NCBI RefSeq assembly: GCF_030580675.1
Contig: NZ_JAUQUB010000001.1
Location: forward strand, 1,550,001 to 1,614,000
Source of the DNA: Antiquaquibacter soli
GTDB lineage: Bacteria; Actinomycetota; Actinomycetes; Actinomycetales; Microbacteriaceae
Length of the DNA stretch: 64,000 nt
Direction: 5' to 3'
Part shown: one piece after another, positions 19,586 to 29,997 of the stretch
Position numbering within the stretch: position 1 is the first letter of the stretch
How the letters are laid out: each line of letters begins with the position of its first letter
The notes under the pieces: model-generated
What the model was told of the DNA's origin: nothing
What the model saw: only the letters and a program-made list of their open reading frames with translations
The model's database searches: none
Made by a program: the position numbers and the translations under genes

Positions 19586-21264
19586 TGGATGCGACGGTCT
19601 GGCTCTTCGTGGCGCAACTCGCCACCATCGCGGCGGTCCTCGTCGCGCTCTACATCCCGCTCGGCAACTACCTGGCCGTCGCGCTCACCTCGCCGCGGCA
19701 CTGGCGAATCGAGCGGGGCTTCTACCGCCTGATCGGCGCCGACCCGGATTCCGGGCAGTCCTGGGGCGCGTACGTGCGGTCCGTGCTCGCGTTCTCCGCC
19801 GTGGGCATCCTCGTCGTGTACGCACTCCAGCGCACCCAGCAGTGGCTTCCCTACTCGCTCGGTCTGCCTGCGACGAGCGAGCATCTCGCATTCAACACGG
19901 CGATCTCGTTCGTGACGAATACCAATTGGCAGAGCTACTCCCCCGAGCTCACGCTCGGCTACGCCGTCCAGCTGCTCGGCCTCGCCGTGCAGAACGTGCT
20001 GTCGGCCGCCGTGGGCATCGCGATCGCGATCGCCCTCGCGCGCGGCTTCGCCTACCGACGCCGCGGGGAGATCGGCAACTTCTGGGTCGACCTCACCCGG
20101 TCGACCCTGCGGATCCTGCTCCCGTTCTCGATCGTCGCCGCCGTCGTCCTGATGGCGGGCGGCGTTATTCAGAACCTGGCCGGCTTCCAGGAGGTGTCGA
20201 CGATCACGGGTGGCACCCAAGTCATCCCGGGCGGCCCCGTGGCCTCGCAGGAGGCGATCAAGCTTCTCGGCACCAACGGAGGAGGCTTCTTCAACGCGAA
20301 CTCCTCCCACCCGTTCGAGAACCCGGCGCCGTGGACGAGCCTCGCCTCGATCCTCCTCATGCTCGCGATCCCGTTCGCCCTTCCGCGGGCCTTCGGTCGC
20401 ATCGTCGGCGACGACCGGCAGGGGGTCGCCATCGCCGGTGTCATGGCAGCGCTGTTCCTCGTCTCGGTGTCGCTCATGACGTGGGCCGAACTCTCGGGCG
20501 GCGGCACCGCGCCCCAGGCTGCGGGCGGCGCGCTCGAAGGCAAAGAGGCGCGATTCGGCATCATCGGATCGACGGTGTTCTCCACCACCTCGACCATCAC
20601 CTCGACGGGCGCGGTCAACTCCATGCACGACAGCTACACGGCGCTCGGCGGCGGGATGGCGCTCGTCAACATGATGCTCGGCGAGGTGGCGCCGGGGGGC
20701 GTGGGCGCCGGTCTCTACGGCATTCTCGTCGTCGCGATCATCGCCGTCTTCATCGCCGGACTCATGGTCGGCCGGACCCCCGAGTACCTCGGCAAGAAGA
20801 TCGGCGCGCGGGAGATCAAGCTCGCGAGCCTCTACATCCTCACGACGCCGACTCTCGTGCTCGTCGGGACAGCGCTGAGCTTCGCGATCCCTCCGGTGCG
20901 CGCCGACGTGGAGTCGACGTCGATCTGGAACCCCGGCACCCACGGATTCTCGGAGGTGCTCTACGCGTTCACGTCGGCGGCCAACAACAACGGATCGGCG
21001 TTCGCCGGACTGACGGCCAACACGCCGTGGCTCAACACCGCTCTCGCGGTCGCGATGTTCCTGGGCCGCTTCCTGCCGATCGTGTTCGTGCTCGCCCTCG
21101 CCGGCTCGCTCGCGGGACAGGACGCAGTGCCGCCGACGACGGGAACACTCCCGACCCACACCGTGCAATTCGGCGGCCTCCTCGCGGGGACGATCGTCCT
21201 GGTCTCCGCACTCACCTATTTCCCCGTTCTCGCGCTGGGTCCCCTGGCGGAAGGGCTTCAGTAA
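19585..21264 (+). CDS. kdpA: K+-transporting ATPase subunit KdpA
   Basis: Potassium-binding, channel-like subunit of the high-affinity Kdp pump. The 559-residue polytopic protein has the selectivity-filter segments [39 protein letters not shown] and [14 protein letters not shown], matching the four pore loops of the SKT superfamily. The ATG at 19585 overlaps the kdpF stop. Order kdpF-A-B-C-D-E is the classic operon, induced by low K+ or osmotic stress through KdpDE. Confidence 0.97.
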   Translation: MDATVWLFVAQLATIAAVLVALYIPLGNYLAVALTSPRHWRIERGFYRLIGADPDSGQSWGAYVRSVLAFSAVGILVVYALQRTQQWLPYSLGLPATSEHLAFNTAISFVTNTNWQSYSPELTLGYAVQLLGLAVQNVLSAAVGIAIAIALARGFAYRRRGEIGNFWVDLTRSTLRILLPFSIVAAVVLMAGGVIQNLAGFQEVSTITGGTQVIPGGPVASQEAIKLLGTNGGGFFNANSSHPFENPAPWTSLASILLMLAIPFALPRAFGRIVGDDRQGVAIAGVMAALFLVSVSLMTWAELSGGGTAPQAAGGALEGKEARFGIIGSTVFSTTSTITSTGAVNSMHDSYTALGGGMALVNMMLGEVAPGGVGAGLYGILVVAIIAVFIAGLMVGRTPEYLGKKIGAREIKLASLYILTTPTLVLVGTALSFAIPPVRADVESTSIWNPGTHGFSEVLYAFTSAANNNGSAFAGLTANTPWLNTALAVAMFLGRFLPIVFVLALAGSLAGQDAVPPTTGTLPTHTVQFGGLLAGTIVLVSALTYFPVLALGPLAEGLQ

Positions 21265-21266
21265 CC

Positions 21267-23345
21267 ATGTCCACGACCACCTCACCCCGGACGCTCTCGC
21301 CCCGGCAGCTCGGCGCGGCGCTCCCCGGCGCACTGCGCAAGCTCGACCCGCGCTCGATGTGGCGCAACCCTGTCATGCTCATCGTCGAAGTCGGTGCGGC
21401 ACTCACGACGCTCCTCGCGGTCGTCCAACCCCTACTCGGCGTCGCGGACGAGGCACCGCTCTTCACGGCCGGCATCGCCCTCTGGCTCTGGGCCACGGTC
21501 GTGTTCGCGAATCTCGCCGAGTCGGTCGCCGAGGGGCGCGGCAAGGCGCAGGCCGCGACCCTGCGACAGACGAGGACGTCCACTGTCGCCCACCGCGTCG
21601 AGCACTACGACGCCACGACGGACGCCTCCGCGTCGACGACCCGCGCCGACGAGGTGTCGAGCGCCGAGCTGACGGTGGGCGACCACGTCGTCGTGTCGGC
21701 CGGGGAGACCATCCCCGGCGACGGGGACATCGTCTGGGGTATCGCGTCCGTCGACGAGTCGGCCATCACGGGCGAGTCGGCCCCCGTCATCCGGGAGCAC
21801 GGCGGAGACCGCAGCGCCGTCACGGGCGGCACGCGCGTCCTGTCCGACCGTATCGTCGTGAGAATCACGTCTCAGCCCGGCGAGACCTTTGTCGACCGGA
21901 TGATCCGGCTCGTCGAGGGCGCGGCCCGGCAGAAGACACCGAACGAGATCGCACTCACGATCCTCCTCGCCAGTCTCTCCATCGTGTTCCTCGTCGTCGT
22001 GCTCACCCTCGGCCCGATCGCGGGCTTCGTCGGAAGCCCGGTGAGCGTTCCGGTGCTCGTCGCGCTGCTCGTCACCCTCATCCCGACCACCATCGGGGCG
22101 CTCCTGAGCGCGATCGGCATCGCAGGGATGGACCGCCTCGTGCAGCACAACGTGCTCGCGATGTCCGGCAGGGCGGTTGAGGCAGCGGGCGATGTCACGA
22201 CCCTGCTCCTCGACAAGACAGGCACGATCACCTACGGCAACCGCCGGGCGAGCGAATTCCTCCCGGTAGCGGGGGTGCCTCTCGACGACCTGGTGACGGC
22301 GGCACGGCTCTCCTCGCTCGCCGATCCGACCCCCGAGGGCAGCTCGGTCGTCGACCTCGCCGTCGAGCTCCTGGGTGATCGAGGTGCTGCGGTTCCGCAG
22401 GACGCGACGGTCGTGCCCTTCACCGCCCAGACTCGGATGAGCGGGCTCGACTTCGCCGACGGCTCCTCGGTGCGCAAGGGAGCGGGATCCATGGTCGCCT
22501 CGTGGATCGGCGCGGTTCCGCCCGACCTCGACGACATCGTGACCGCTGTATCCCAGTCGGGCGGCACCCCGCTCGTCGTCGCCGAGCGCGATGCCACAGG
22601 CGCGGGTCAGGTGCTCGGCGTCGTCCATCTCAAGGACGTCGTGAAGCCCGGTCTGCGCGAGCGCTTCGCGGAACTGAGGGCCATGGGCATCCGCACGGTC
22701 ATGATCACGGGAGACAACCCGCTGACGGCGAAAGCGATCGCGGCCGAGGCCGGCGTCGACGACTACCTCGCCGAGGCCACCCCCGAAGACAAGATGGAGC
22801 TCATCAAGCGGGAGCAGGCGGGTGGGAGCCTCGTCGCGATGACCGGCGACGGCACGAACGACGCCCCCGCCCTCGCGCAGTCGGACGTCGGCGTGGCGAT
22901 GAACACCGGGACGTCGGCGGCGAAGGAGGCCGGCAACATGGTCGACCTCGACTCCGACCCGACGAAGCTCATCGACATCGTGCGCATCGGCAAGCAGTTG
23001 CTCATCACCCGCGGCTCGCTCACGACGTTTTCGATCGCGAACGACGTGGCCAAGTACTTCGCCATCGTGCCGGCGATGTTCGTAGGTGCGTTCCCGGGCC
23101 TCGCAGCCCTCAACATCATGGGGTTGCACTCGCCCGCCTCCGCGATCCTCAGCGCGATCGTGTTCAACGCCCTCGTCATCGTCGCGCTCATCCCGCTCGC
23201 CCTTCGCGGTGTCCACTACCGCCCGGTCGCGGCGAGCCGCCTCCTGTCGCGCAATCTGCTCGTCTATGGCATCGGCGGGATCGTGGCGCCCTTCATCGGC
23301 ATCAAGCTCATCGACCTCGTCGTGAGCCTCATCCCGGGCTTCTGA
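21267..23345 (+). CDS. kdpB: K+-transporting P-type ATPase subunit KdpB
   Basis: Catalytic ATPase subunit of the Kdp complex, 692 residues. It shows the phosphorylated aspartate in [13 protein letters not shown], the actuator TGES motif in ITGESAPVI, the hinge motif [14 protein letters not shown] and several transmembrane helices. The start at 21267 lies 2 nt after the kdpA stop; a long upstream open frame in this phase is just the shadow of kdpA. Confidence 0.97.
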   Translation: MSTTTSPRTLSPRQLGAALPGALRKLDPRSMWRNPVMLIVEVGAALTTLLAVVQPLLGVADEAPLFTAGIALWLWATVVFANLAESVAEGRGKAQAATLRQTRTSTVAHRVEHYDATTDASASTTRADEVSSAELTVGDHVVVSAGETIPGDGDIVWGIASVDESAITGESAPVIREHGGDRSAVTGGTRVLSDRIVVRITSQPGETFVDRMIRLVEGAARQKTPNEIALTILLASLSIVFLVVVLTLGPIAGFVGSPVSVPVLVALLVTLIPTTIGALLSAIGIAGMDRLVQHNVLAMSGRAVEAAGDVTTLLLDKTGTITYGNRRASEFLPVAGVPLDDLVTAARLSSLADPTPEGSSVVDLAVELLGDRGAAVPQDATVVPFTAQTRMSGLDFADGSSVRKGAGSMVASWIGAVPPDLDDIVTAVSQSGGTPLVVAERDATGAGQVLGVVHLKDVVKPGLRERFAELRAMGIRTVMITGDNPLTAKAIAAEAGVDDYLAEATPEDKMELIKREQAGGSLVAMTGDGTNDAPALAQSDVGVAMNTGTSAAKEAGNMVDLDSDPTKLIDIVRIGKQLLITRGSLTTFSIANDVAKYFAIVPAMFVGAFPGLAALNIMGLHSPASAILSAIVFNALVIVALIPLALRGVHYRPVAASRLLSRNLLVYGIGGIVAPFIGIKLIDLVVSLIPGF

Positions 23346-23367
23346 GCCCCGACCAAGGAGACATCCC

Positions 23368-23955
23368 ATGATCAGACAGTTCTGGACCGCACTGCGCGCC
23401 CTCCTCGTGCTCACGCTCGTGCTCGGACTCGGCTACCCGCTCGTCGTGACGGCGATCGGCCAAGGGGCGCTGCCCGCCCAAGCGAACGGATCCCTCGAGC
23501 GCCTCGACGGTCAGATCGTCGGCTCCGTGCTCCTCGGGCAGTCCTTCACCGACGCTGAGGGCGCTCCCCTGCCGGAGTGGTTCCAGTCGAGGCCCTCGGC
23601 GGCCGGCGCCGGCTACGACGGCGGGGCATCCAGCGGCTCCAATCTAGGGCCGAGCAACGACGAGCTCGTCGCCTCGATCGAGTCACGGCGAGCCGCGATC
23701 GCCGAGTTCGAGGGGGTCGACCCCGACCGGGTCCCCGCGGATGCCCTCACCGCCTCCGCGTCCGGCCTCGATCCCCATATCAGCCCCGAGTACGCGCTCC
23801 TGCAGGTTCCGCGCGTCGCGGCAGCCCGCGGGCTCGACGAGTCGACCGTGCGCGAGCTCGTGGAGTCTATGATTCAGGGACGCGACCTCGGCTATCTCGG
23901 CGAGCCGACGGTCAACGTCCTCCAGCTCAACATCGCACTCGCGGAAACGGACTAG
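23368..23955 (+). CDS. kdpC: K+-transporting ATPase subunit KdpC
   Basis: A 195-residue single-pass subunit needed for assembly and ATP affinity. One N-terminal transmembrane helix (ALLVLTLVLGLGYPLVVTAIGQ) leads to the exported domain with GSVLLGQSFTD, FQSRPSAAG, SGSNLGPSN, DALTASASGLDPHISP and the closing LNVALAE-like LNIALAETD. AAGGAG lies 7 nt before the ATG. kdpD follows after 3 nt. Confidence 0.96.
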   Translation: MIRQFWTALRALLVLTLVLGLGYPLVVTAIGQGALPAQANGSLERLDGQIVGSVLLGQSFTDAEGAPLPEWFQSRPSAAGAGYDGGASSGSNLGPSNDELVASIESRRAAIAEFEGVDPDRVPADALTASASGLDPHISPEYALLQVPRVAAARGLDESTVRELVESMIQGRDLGYLGEPTVNVLQLNIALAETD

Positions 23956-23958
23956 CTC

Positions 23959-26448
23959 ATGGCACGGGGTCGGCTCCGGGTGATGCTCGGCGCCGCACCC
24001 GGCGTCGGCAAGACGTTCGCGATGCTCGAGGAGGGTCGCCGGTTGCGGAACGCCGGTCGCGACGTGGTCGTCGCCGTTGTCGAGACCCATGGGCGCGCAG
24101 CGACCGCCGCCCTTCTCGACGGTCTGGAGGTCATGCCCCGCCGCGCGGTGGAGCACCGCGGCGTCGCGCTCGACGACCTCGATCTCGACGGGCTCCTCGA
24201 GCGCTCCCCCGACCTCGCCCTCGTCGACGAGCTCGCCCACACGAACGCGCCGGGTTCACGGCACGAGAAGCGCTGGCAGGATGTCGCCGAGCTCCTGGAT
24301 GCCGGCATCGACGTGATCTCCACCGTCAACATCCAGCACATCGAATCGCTCGTCGATGTGGTGCGGGAGATCACGGGGGTGCTCCAGCGCGAGACCGTGC
24401 CCGACGCCGTGCTCCGCTCGGCGGACCAGGTCGAGCTCGTCGACCTCGCGCCGCAGGCCCTCAGGGATCGGCTCGGTGAGGGGCTGGTCTACCCGGCGGC
24501 GAGGGTGGATGCCGCGCTCAGCAATTACTTCCGACTCGGCAACCTCACTGCTCTCCGCGAGCTGGCCCTGCTGTGGCTCGCCGACGAGGTGGACTCGGCC
24601 CTCCAGCGCTATCGAGCAGAGAAGGGCATCGACAGCCCGTGGAAGGCCCGAGAGCGGGTGGTCGTCGCTCTGACGGGCGGCACCGAGGGCGAGACTCTCG
24701 TGCGACGGGCCGCGCGAATCGCGAGCCGCTCGAGCGGGGGCGAGCTGTTCGCCGTGCACGTGACGACCCCGGATGGCCTCGCGCGCTCGTCACCCGAGGT
24801 ACTCGCGGCGCAGCGGTCCCTCGTCGAGTCCCTCGGAGGATCGTTCCATCAGGTGGTCGGTGAGCACATCCCCCGCGCGCTCGTCGACTTCGCCCGCGGC
24901 GTCGACGCGACGCAGCTCGTTATCGGGGTAAGCCGCCGCGGTGCCCTCGCACGACTCCTCGGCGGCCCGGGGACGGCGGCAACGGTTATCCGCGAGGCCG
25001 GCGAGATCGACGTCCACATCGTCTCGCACTCGGGTTCACGCACGAGAGAGCTGCCCACCTCGAGCGGAGCGCTCTCCCTGCGCCGGCGTCTCCTGGGGTT
25101 CGCGCTCGTGGTGGTCGCACTGCCGGGGCTGACGGCGCTCCTCAGCGCCTTCCGGAGCCCCGACGCTGTGGCCACGGACTTGCTCCTGTTCCAGCTCCTC
25201 GTCGTCGTGGTCGCCCTCGTCGGAGGTATCTGGCCCGCCCTGCTCGCCGCGGTCGCGGGCGGGCTGACGCTCAACTTCTTCTTCGTCGAGCCGCTCTACA
25301 CGATCACGATCGCCGACCCGCAGAACTTTCTTGCGCTCATCATCTTCGTCATCGTCGCCGTGCTCGTCAGCGTCGTCGTCGACCGCTCCGCCCGGCGATC
25401 GCGCGCCGCAACCCGCGCAGCCGCCGAGTCCGAGACGCTGTCGAGCATCGCGGGCAGCGTCATCGGCGGACAGGATGCCCTGCAGGCGCTCGTCGCGCGG
25501 CTCCGTGAGTCCTTCGCGATGACAAGCGTGATGCTCCGGATCGAGGGCGCCTCGCCGTACACCTCGACGGATGCGCGACGGGCGAGCGACGACGACGTCG
25601 AGTCGACCTTCGCCGTCGGCTCGGGCGCTTCGCTGTACCTCCGCGGACCCGACCTCGCCGCCTCCGACCGGCGCATCCTCGGCGCCTTCCTTTCCCAGAT
25701 CTCATCGGCAGTGGCCCAGCGCGCCCTCGCGTCGGAGGCCGAGCGGATGCGACCGGTCGCCGACGCCGATCGCCTGCGGACCGCTCTCCTCGCCGCCGTC
25801 GGCCACGACCTGCGTCGTCCGCTCGCCGCAGCGACCGCGGCAGTGACGGCCTTGCGCGCTTCCGACGTGCAGCTCTCCGCGGCCGACGAGGCAGAGCTGC
25901 TCGCTGCGGCCGACGAGTCGCTCGCGGTCCTCGCCGACCTCGTGACCAAGCTCCTCGATGCAAGCCGACTGCAGGCAGGAGCCCTCGGCGTCGACGCCCG
26001 CGCCATCGCACTCGACGACGTGGTCGGCGGGGCGATCGAGGAGCTGGGACTCGGTCCCGGCGAGGTTCGACTGGAGCTCGGCTCGGGCATCCCGCCGGTC
26101 GTCGCCGATCCCGTGCTCCTCCAGCGCGCCCTCGTCAACGTCCTCGACAACGCGGTCCGGTTCTCGGGGGGCGAACCCCCGATCGTCGCCACGAGCACGT
26201 TCGGCGACCACGCGCAGATCCGGGTGATCGACTCGGGTCCGGGCATCCCGCCCGAGAGGCGCGATGATGTCTTCGTGGCGTTCCAGCGACTCGGCGACAC
26301 CGACAGCTCGACGGGGATCGGGCTCGGACTCGCGCTGTCCCAGGGATTCCTGGAGGCGATGGGCGGCACCATCGACGCCGAGGACACCCCGGGCGGCGGA
26401 CTCACCCTCGTGCTCGAGCTGCCCCTCGCGAGTGCGGAGACGCCGTGA
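23959..26448 (+). CDS. kdpD: Osmosensitive K+ sensor histidine kinase KdpD
   Basis: Membrane sensor kinase controlling kdpFABC. Domains of the 829-residue protein in order: KdpD N-terminal domain with Walker A GAAPGVGKTFAML and Walker B-like ALVDELAHTN; universal-stress-protein-like domain at about 230-360; four-helix membrane block at about 375-490; a linker domain; HisKA with the phosphorylated His in VGHDLRRPLAAA; and an HATPase with NVLDNAVRFS and GIGLGLALSQGF. The length is close to the full E. coli type. It overlaps kdpE by 4 nt, so the two-component pair is translated together with the pump genes. Confidence 0.96.
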   Translation: MARGRLRVMLGAAPGVGKTFAMLEEGRRLRNAGRDVVVAVVETHGRAATAALLDGLEVMPRRAVEHRGVALDDLDLDGLLERSPDLALVDELAHTNAPGSRHEKRWQDVAELLDAGIDVISTVNIQHIESLVDVVREITGVLQRETVPDAVLRSADQVELVDLAPQALRDRLGEGLVYPAARVDAALSNYFRLGNLTALRELALLWLADEVDSALQRYRAEKGIDSPWKARERVVVALTGGTEGETLVRRAARIASRSSGGELFAVHVTTPDGLARSSPEVLAAQRSLVESLGGSFHQVVGEHIPRALVDFARGVDATQLVIGVSRRGALARLLGGPGTAATVIREAGEIDVHIVSHSGSRTRELPTSSGALSLRRRLLGFALVVVALPGLTALLSAFRSPDAVATDLLLFQLLVVVVALVGGIWPALLAAVAGGLTLNFFFVEPLYTITIADPQNFLALIIFVIVAVLVSVVVDRSARRSRAATRAAAESETLSSIAGSVIGGQDALQALVARLRESFAMTSVMLRIEGASPYTSTDARRASDDDVESTFAVGSGASLYLRGPDLAASDRRILGAFLSQISSAVAQRALASEAERMRPVADADRLRTALLAAVGHDLRRPLAAATAAVTALRASDVQLSAADEAELLAAADESLAVLADLVTKLLDASRLQAGALGVDARAIALDDVVGGAIEELGLGPGEVRLELGSGIPPVVADPVLLQRALVNVLDNAVRFSGGEPPIVATSTFGDHAQIRVIDSGPGIPPERRDDVFVAFQRLGDTDSSTGIGLGLALSQGFLEAMGGTIDAEDTPGGGLTLVLELPLASAETP

Positions 26449-27122
26449 GGATACTGATCGCCGACGACGACCCGCAGATGGTCCGCGCCCTCCGCATCAC
26501 GCTCGGCGCGCGCGGATACGACGTCGTCGTGGCTGAGGACGGGCGCGGTGCTCTCGATCAGGCGATTGCGACCCATCCCGACCTCGTCGTGCTCGACCTG
26601 GGGATGCCCGGACTCACGGGACTCGAGGTGATCGAGGCCCTCCGCGGCTGGACCGACGTGCCCATCCTCGTGGTGTCGGGACGCACCGAGAGCTGGGACA
26701 AGGTCGAGGCCCTCGATGCGGGTGCGGACGACTACGTCACGAAACCGTTCTCCGCCGACGAACTCCTCGCGAGAGTTCGCGCGCTCTCCCGTCGCGCTAC
26801 TCCGGCGCCGGATGAGCCCGTCGTCGAGTTCGGGGACGTCGCCGTCGATCTCGCTGCCCGGCTCGCGTCCCGCGCCGGTAGCCCCGTTCGACTCACCCCG
26901 ACCGAGTGGCGCATCCTCGAGGTGCTCCTGCGCCACCCCGACCGGCTTGTCACGCGCGAGATACTGCTCACGGAGGTCTGGGGTCCTCAGTACACGAGCG
27001 ACACGGGGTACCTGCGGCTCTACCTCTCGCAGCTCCGCAAGAAGCTCGAGCCCGACCCGTCCAACCCCCGCTACCTGCTCACCGAGGCGGGCATGGGCTA
27101 CCGCTTCGTCCCCGACAGGTGA
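26445..27122 (+). CDS. kdpE: Response regulator KdpE
   Basis: OmpR-type regulator of 225 residues: a receiver domain with IADDDPQM acidic pocket, phosphorylated Asp in VVLDLGMPG and the conserved lysine in VTKPF, then a winged-helix DNA-binding domain (VRLTPTEWRILEVLLRHP; YLSQLRKKLEPDP). GTG start overlaps the kdpD stop (GTGA). It probably binds the phased repeats upstream of kdpF. Confidence 0.95.
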   Translation: MRILIADDDPQMVRALRITLGARGYDVVVAEDGRGALDQAIATHPDLVVLDLGMPGLTGLEVIEALRGWTDVPILVVSGRTESWDKVEALDAGADDYVTKPFSADELLARVRALSRRATPAPDEPVVEFGDVAVDLAARLASRAGSPVRLTPTEWRILEVLLRHPDRLVTREILLTEVWGPQYTSDTGYLRLYLSQLRKKLEPDPSNPRYLLTEAGMGYRFVPDR

Positions 27123-27138
27123 GCGCTACACTCGCCCC

Positions 27139-27846
27139 ATGAGCCATCCGGGAGAAGCGCACGAGGGCAGCCTGTCCGGTCGGTTGAACTGGCTGCGCGC
27201 CGGCGTTCTGGGGGCCAACGACGGAATCGTGTCCGTCGCGGCCGTCGTCGTCGGTGTCGCCGGGGCCACGTCCGACTTGTCTCCCATCCTCGTCGCGGGC
27301 GTCGCAGCCGTCATCGGAGGATCGATCTCGATGGGGCTCGGCGAGTACGTCTCGGTGTCGAGCCAACGCGACACCCAGCGCGCCCTCATCGCGAAGGAGA
27401 AGGCGGAGCTCGCCTCGCTCCCCGATGAGGAGCTCGAGGAGCTCATCGGGCTTTACGAGGGCAAGGGGCTCTCCCGCGCGACCGCGGAGCGGGTTGCCGA
27501 AGAGCTTACGAACCACGACGCCCTCACCGCCCACCTCGAGGCGGAGCTCGGGATCACCGAGGATGACGTTGCGAGCCCGTGGCAGGCAGCCGGAGCATCC
27601 GCCCTGGCCTTCCTCATCGGGGCCGTCCTGCCCATGCTCGCCATTCTCCTGCCCCCGCCGGACTGGCGGGTGCCCGTCACGTTCGCGGCCGTGCTCATCG
27701 CGCTCGCCCTCACGGGGATCACGAGCGCGCGCATCGGCAGCGCCCACTGGCTGCGCCCGACGGTGCGCATCGTCGTCGGCGGAGCGCTTGCCCTCGCGGT
27801 GACGTTCCTCGTCGGGACACTCCTCAACACCTCGGGCGTGGTCTAG
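27139..27846 (+). CDS. VIT1/CCC1 family Fe2+/Mn2+ transporter
   Basis: A 235-residue protein with the VIT1/CCC1 N-terminal signature LRAGVLGANDGIVSVAA, GGSISMGLGEYVSVSSQRD, a cytosolic acidic helical hairpin (ELEELIGLYEGKGLS.. AELGITEDD) that in the family binds metal, and three further helices. Family members export ferrous iron or manganese from the cytosol. TACACT (27127-27132) is 6 nt before the ATG, so it is probably transcribed separately from kdpE and leaderless. Its stop shares CTAG with the convergent gene. Confidence 0.88.
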   Translation: MSHPGEAHEGSLSGRLNWLRAGVLGANDGIVSVAAVVVGVAGATSDLSPILVAGVAAVIGGSISMGLGEYVSVSSQRDTQRALIAKEKAELASLPDEELEELIGLYEGKGLSRATAERVAEELTNHDALTAHLEAELGITEDDVASPWQAAGASALAFLIGAVLPMLAILLPPPDWRVPVTFAAVLIALALTGITSARIGSAHWLRPTVRIVVGGALALAVTFLVGTLLNTSGVV

Positions 27847-28406
27847 GAGACGTCGAAGAAGAACACCGGCAGGAAGCCGATCACGAAGATCAGTCCCTGG
27901 ATGAGCCCCCACACGCCCCCGACGACGCCCATGGCGAACCCGGCGACCGCGAGTCCCCTGGTTTTGTCCTCCTGACCCGCCGCGCGCAACTGATTCGATC
28001 GTGTGAGCGCCTGGGCGCCCAGGACGATGGCGAGGATGCTCGGCACGAGCAGCACATTGAAGAAGACGGCAATGAGTCCCGCCACGAACGAGTGCACGGC
28101 TCGCGGGTTCTGCCGTGCATCCAGGGTGACGCTCGCTCGAGGGGTGTAGCCCGGGGTCCCCGGGGCCGCGCCGTACTGCCCGGGATACTGCGGGGCCGGG
28201 TTCGACGCGGAGTAGACCACGGGAGCCGAGGGCGGCGCTGCGGGTGCGACTGGCGGCGCCGCGATCGCTGGTGGGGCGGTCGGCGCGACCCGACCGCCGT
28301 CTACGCTGCGCCGGGCATCGCTCCACCCGATGCCGTTCCACCAGCGCTGCCCGGGAGCACCATCCGGATCGGGGTACCAGCCGGGAGAATGCGACGGGGT
28401 GGGCAT
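27843..28406 (-). CDS. DUF2510 / DUF4190-type membrane protein
   Basis: A 187-residue protein. The N-terminal DUF2510 motif is PGWYPDPDGAPGQRWWNGIGW, followed by an Ala/Pro-rich linker of about 75 residues and two transmembrane helices with small-residue content (AGLIAVFFNVLLVPSILAIVLG; VAGFAMGVVGGVWGLIQGLIFVIG) resembling DUF4190. Such actinobacterial proteins have no established role. TAGAAT (28413-28418 on the complement) lies 6 nt before the ATG and immediately after the 3' end of the RNase P RNA gene. Confidence 0.8.
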   Translation of the reverse strand: MPTPSHSPGWYPDPDGAPGQRWWNGIGWSDARRSVDGGRVAPTAPPAIAAPPVAPAAPPSAPVVYSASNPAPQYPGQYGAAPGTPGYTPRASVTLDARQNPRAVHSFVAGLIAVFFNVLLVPSILAIVLGAQALTRSNQLRAAGQEDKTRGLAVAGFAMGVVGGVWGLIQGLIFVIGFLPVFFFDVS

Positions 28407-28419
28407 GAGCCGATTCTAG

Positions 28420-28789
28420 GGAATGGGCCGGCTGCTACGCCGGGTTCTGTCTCGCATCACGCGGATGCTGGACGGCCATCTATCTCGGACGTACGTTGCC
28501 GCACGTCTCTAGCGGTCTACCCGGAAGCTCGGCGGGCCGCCTCACCGCTTCCTGTCTGACCTTGCTCCGGACGAGGTTTACCTAGCCGATCGCGTCACCG
28601 CGACCGCTGGTGGTCTCTTACACCACCGTTTCACCCTTACCCGCGCCCGAGGGCGCTGGCGGTCTGCTTTCTGTTGCACTTTCTCGCGGGTTGCCCCGGG
28701 TGGGTGTTACCCACCGTCCTGCCCTGTGGAGCCCGGACGTTCCTCGGCGGCTGTCTCCAGCCGACGCGACCGTCTTGCCGACCCATTCC
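28420..28789 (-). ncRNA. rnpB: RNase P RNA, bacterial class A
   Basis: The catalytic RNA that matures tRNA 5' ends. On the minus strand the P1 stem is formed by GGAATGGGTCGGC at the 5' end and GCCGGCCCATTCC at the 3' end. Between them are the conserved GAGGAACGTCCGGGCTCC and CAGGGCAGGACGGTGGGTAA segments, GTGCAACAGAAAGCAGACC, GGGTAAGGGTGAAACGG and the 3'-side AGATAGATGGCCG and ACAGAACCCGGCGTA. This is typical CR-I to CR-V order. Ends were set from the P1 helix, about 370 nt. It sits between the RNase HI-like and DUF2510 genes, all on the minus strand. Confidence 0.96.
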
Positions 28790-28800
28790 GAGGGGACAGT

Positions 28801-29229
28801 CTACGCGGGGCGCGAGAAGTCGGCCTTGAGGTCCATCGCGAGGTTGGCGAGCTTGTCGGCTCGCGAGTTCTCCAGTCGGGGGATCCACTGGAACCGGACG
28901 GGAGTCCCCGTGAGCACCCGTCGGGCCTCCGCGGCGAGCTCGGCCATATCGGGGTGCTTGATCTTCCAGCGGCCCGACATCTGCTCGACGACGAGCTTGG
29001 AGTCCATCCGCACGAGGAGCTCGGCGTCGGGGTCGATCTCGAGGGCGCGACGCACTCCCGCAATCATGCCCTTGTACTCGGCGACGTTGTTGGACGCGAC
29101 GCCGCCATACAGGCCGATCTCGGCGAGGAGCTCCCCCGTAGCCTCGTCGATCACGACCGCACCGCTGCCGGACTGCCCGGGGTTGCCTCGGGAACCGCCA
29201 TCGGCCTCGACGACGAGCACCCGGCCCAT
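28801..29229 (-). CDS. RNase HI-like protein
   Basis: A 142-residue RNase H fold protein with the catalytic acidic residues in order: Asp in EADGGSRGNPG, Glu in NNVAEYKGMIAG, Asp in VRMDSKLVVEQM and Asp in ENSRADKLANLA. It should cleave RNA in RNA:DNA hybrids. In many Actinobacteria this domain is fused to a phosphatase (RnhC/CobC); here it stands alone. The start overlaps the stop of the coiled-coil gene (TGATG); a GTG three bases earlier at 29232 is also possible. Confidence 0.88.
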   Translation of the reverse strand: MGRVLVVEADGGSRGNPGQSGSGAVVIDEATGELLAEIGLYGGVASNNVAEYKGMIAGVRRALEIDPDAELLVRMDSKLVVEQMSGRWKIKHPDMAELAAEARRVLTGTPVRFQWIPRLENSRADKLANLAMDLKADFSRPA

Positions 29230-29969
29230 CACAGGCCCGACTCGGCGGTACGGATGAGGATGGCGTCGCTCGACGGGCAGATCAGGACATCGTCCGGGGC
29301 TGCGGCGCGGATCTTCTGGAGCTCATCCTCGAGCAGCTTGACGCCGGAGGCCTTCGAGACGCCGTGCTGGAGGAGGGATGCTCCGGTGCCGTAGCGCGCA
29401 CGCTGCTTCTCGTAGAGCGCGAGGAGGTCGGCCGGGACCTTCGACTCGATGGTGCGGCGGCCCGCGGCAGCCGTCGTGCGCTCACCGGAGAGACTCGCGA
29501 GTGCTGCATCCCGAGCCGATTCCGCCTCGGCAATGCGGCTCTGCAGCTCCTCGAGCCGGCCCTGGGTGCCTGCGACGACCGACTGCTGCTCCTCGAGGCG
29601 CTCCATCACGGCGAGCTCGATCTCCTCAAGGTCTCCGAGCCGCTTGCGGAGAGCGGCGAGTTCCTGCTCCAGGGCGGCCACGTCCTTCACGGACGAACTG
29701 GACTGGAGCCGCTCGGAGTCCCGGGCGATGCGGTCCTCGACGACTTTCACGTCCGCTTCGACGCGGCCGAGTTCGAGCCGCGAGTCCTCCACCGCGCCGT
29801 TCTGCTCGGCGAGCGTGCCGCGCAGTGCATCGGATTCCCGGCCCAACTCTGCGATCGTCTGCAGCTCGGGCAGCGACTTCGCCTTGTGCTCGAGCTGGGC
29901 GATCCGGGTATCGAGCGCCTGCAGGTCGAGCAGAAGCGCCTGGTCGTCGGGGCTGGCCTTCAGTGCCAT
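29229..29969 (-). CDS. Coiled-coil protein with degenerate zinc ribbon (CT398-like)
   Basis: A 246-residue protein. Residues 10-180 form a long helical hairpin rich in Glu, Leu and Arg. The C-terminal 60 residues align with the zinc-ribbon family found between Nif3-like and RNase H genes (KVPADLLALYEKQR and VLICPSSDAILIRT). The usual four zinc cysteines are nearly all gone: the first knuckle reads LLQHGVSKAS and only one cysteine remains in the second. It is coupled to the RNase HI-like gene by overlapping stop and start. The family may act as a nucleic-acid or translation-associated adaptor, but this is unproven. Confidence 0.82.
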   Translation of the reverse strand: MALKASPDDQALLLDLQALDTRIAQLEHKAKSLPELQTIAELGRESDALRGTLAEQNGAVEDSRLELGRVEADVKVVEDRIARDSERLQSSSSVKDVAALEQELAALRKRLGDLEEIELAVMERLEEQQSVVAGTQGRLEELQSRIAEAESARDAALASLSGERTTAAAGRRTIESKVPADLLALYEKQRARYGTGASLLQHGVSKASGVKLLEDELQKIRAAAPDDVLICPSSDAILIRTAESGL

Positions 29970-29997
29970 GGATGTCTCTCTCTGATCGAACGGGGTG

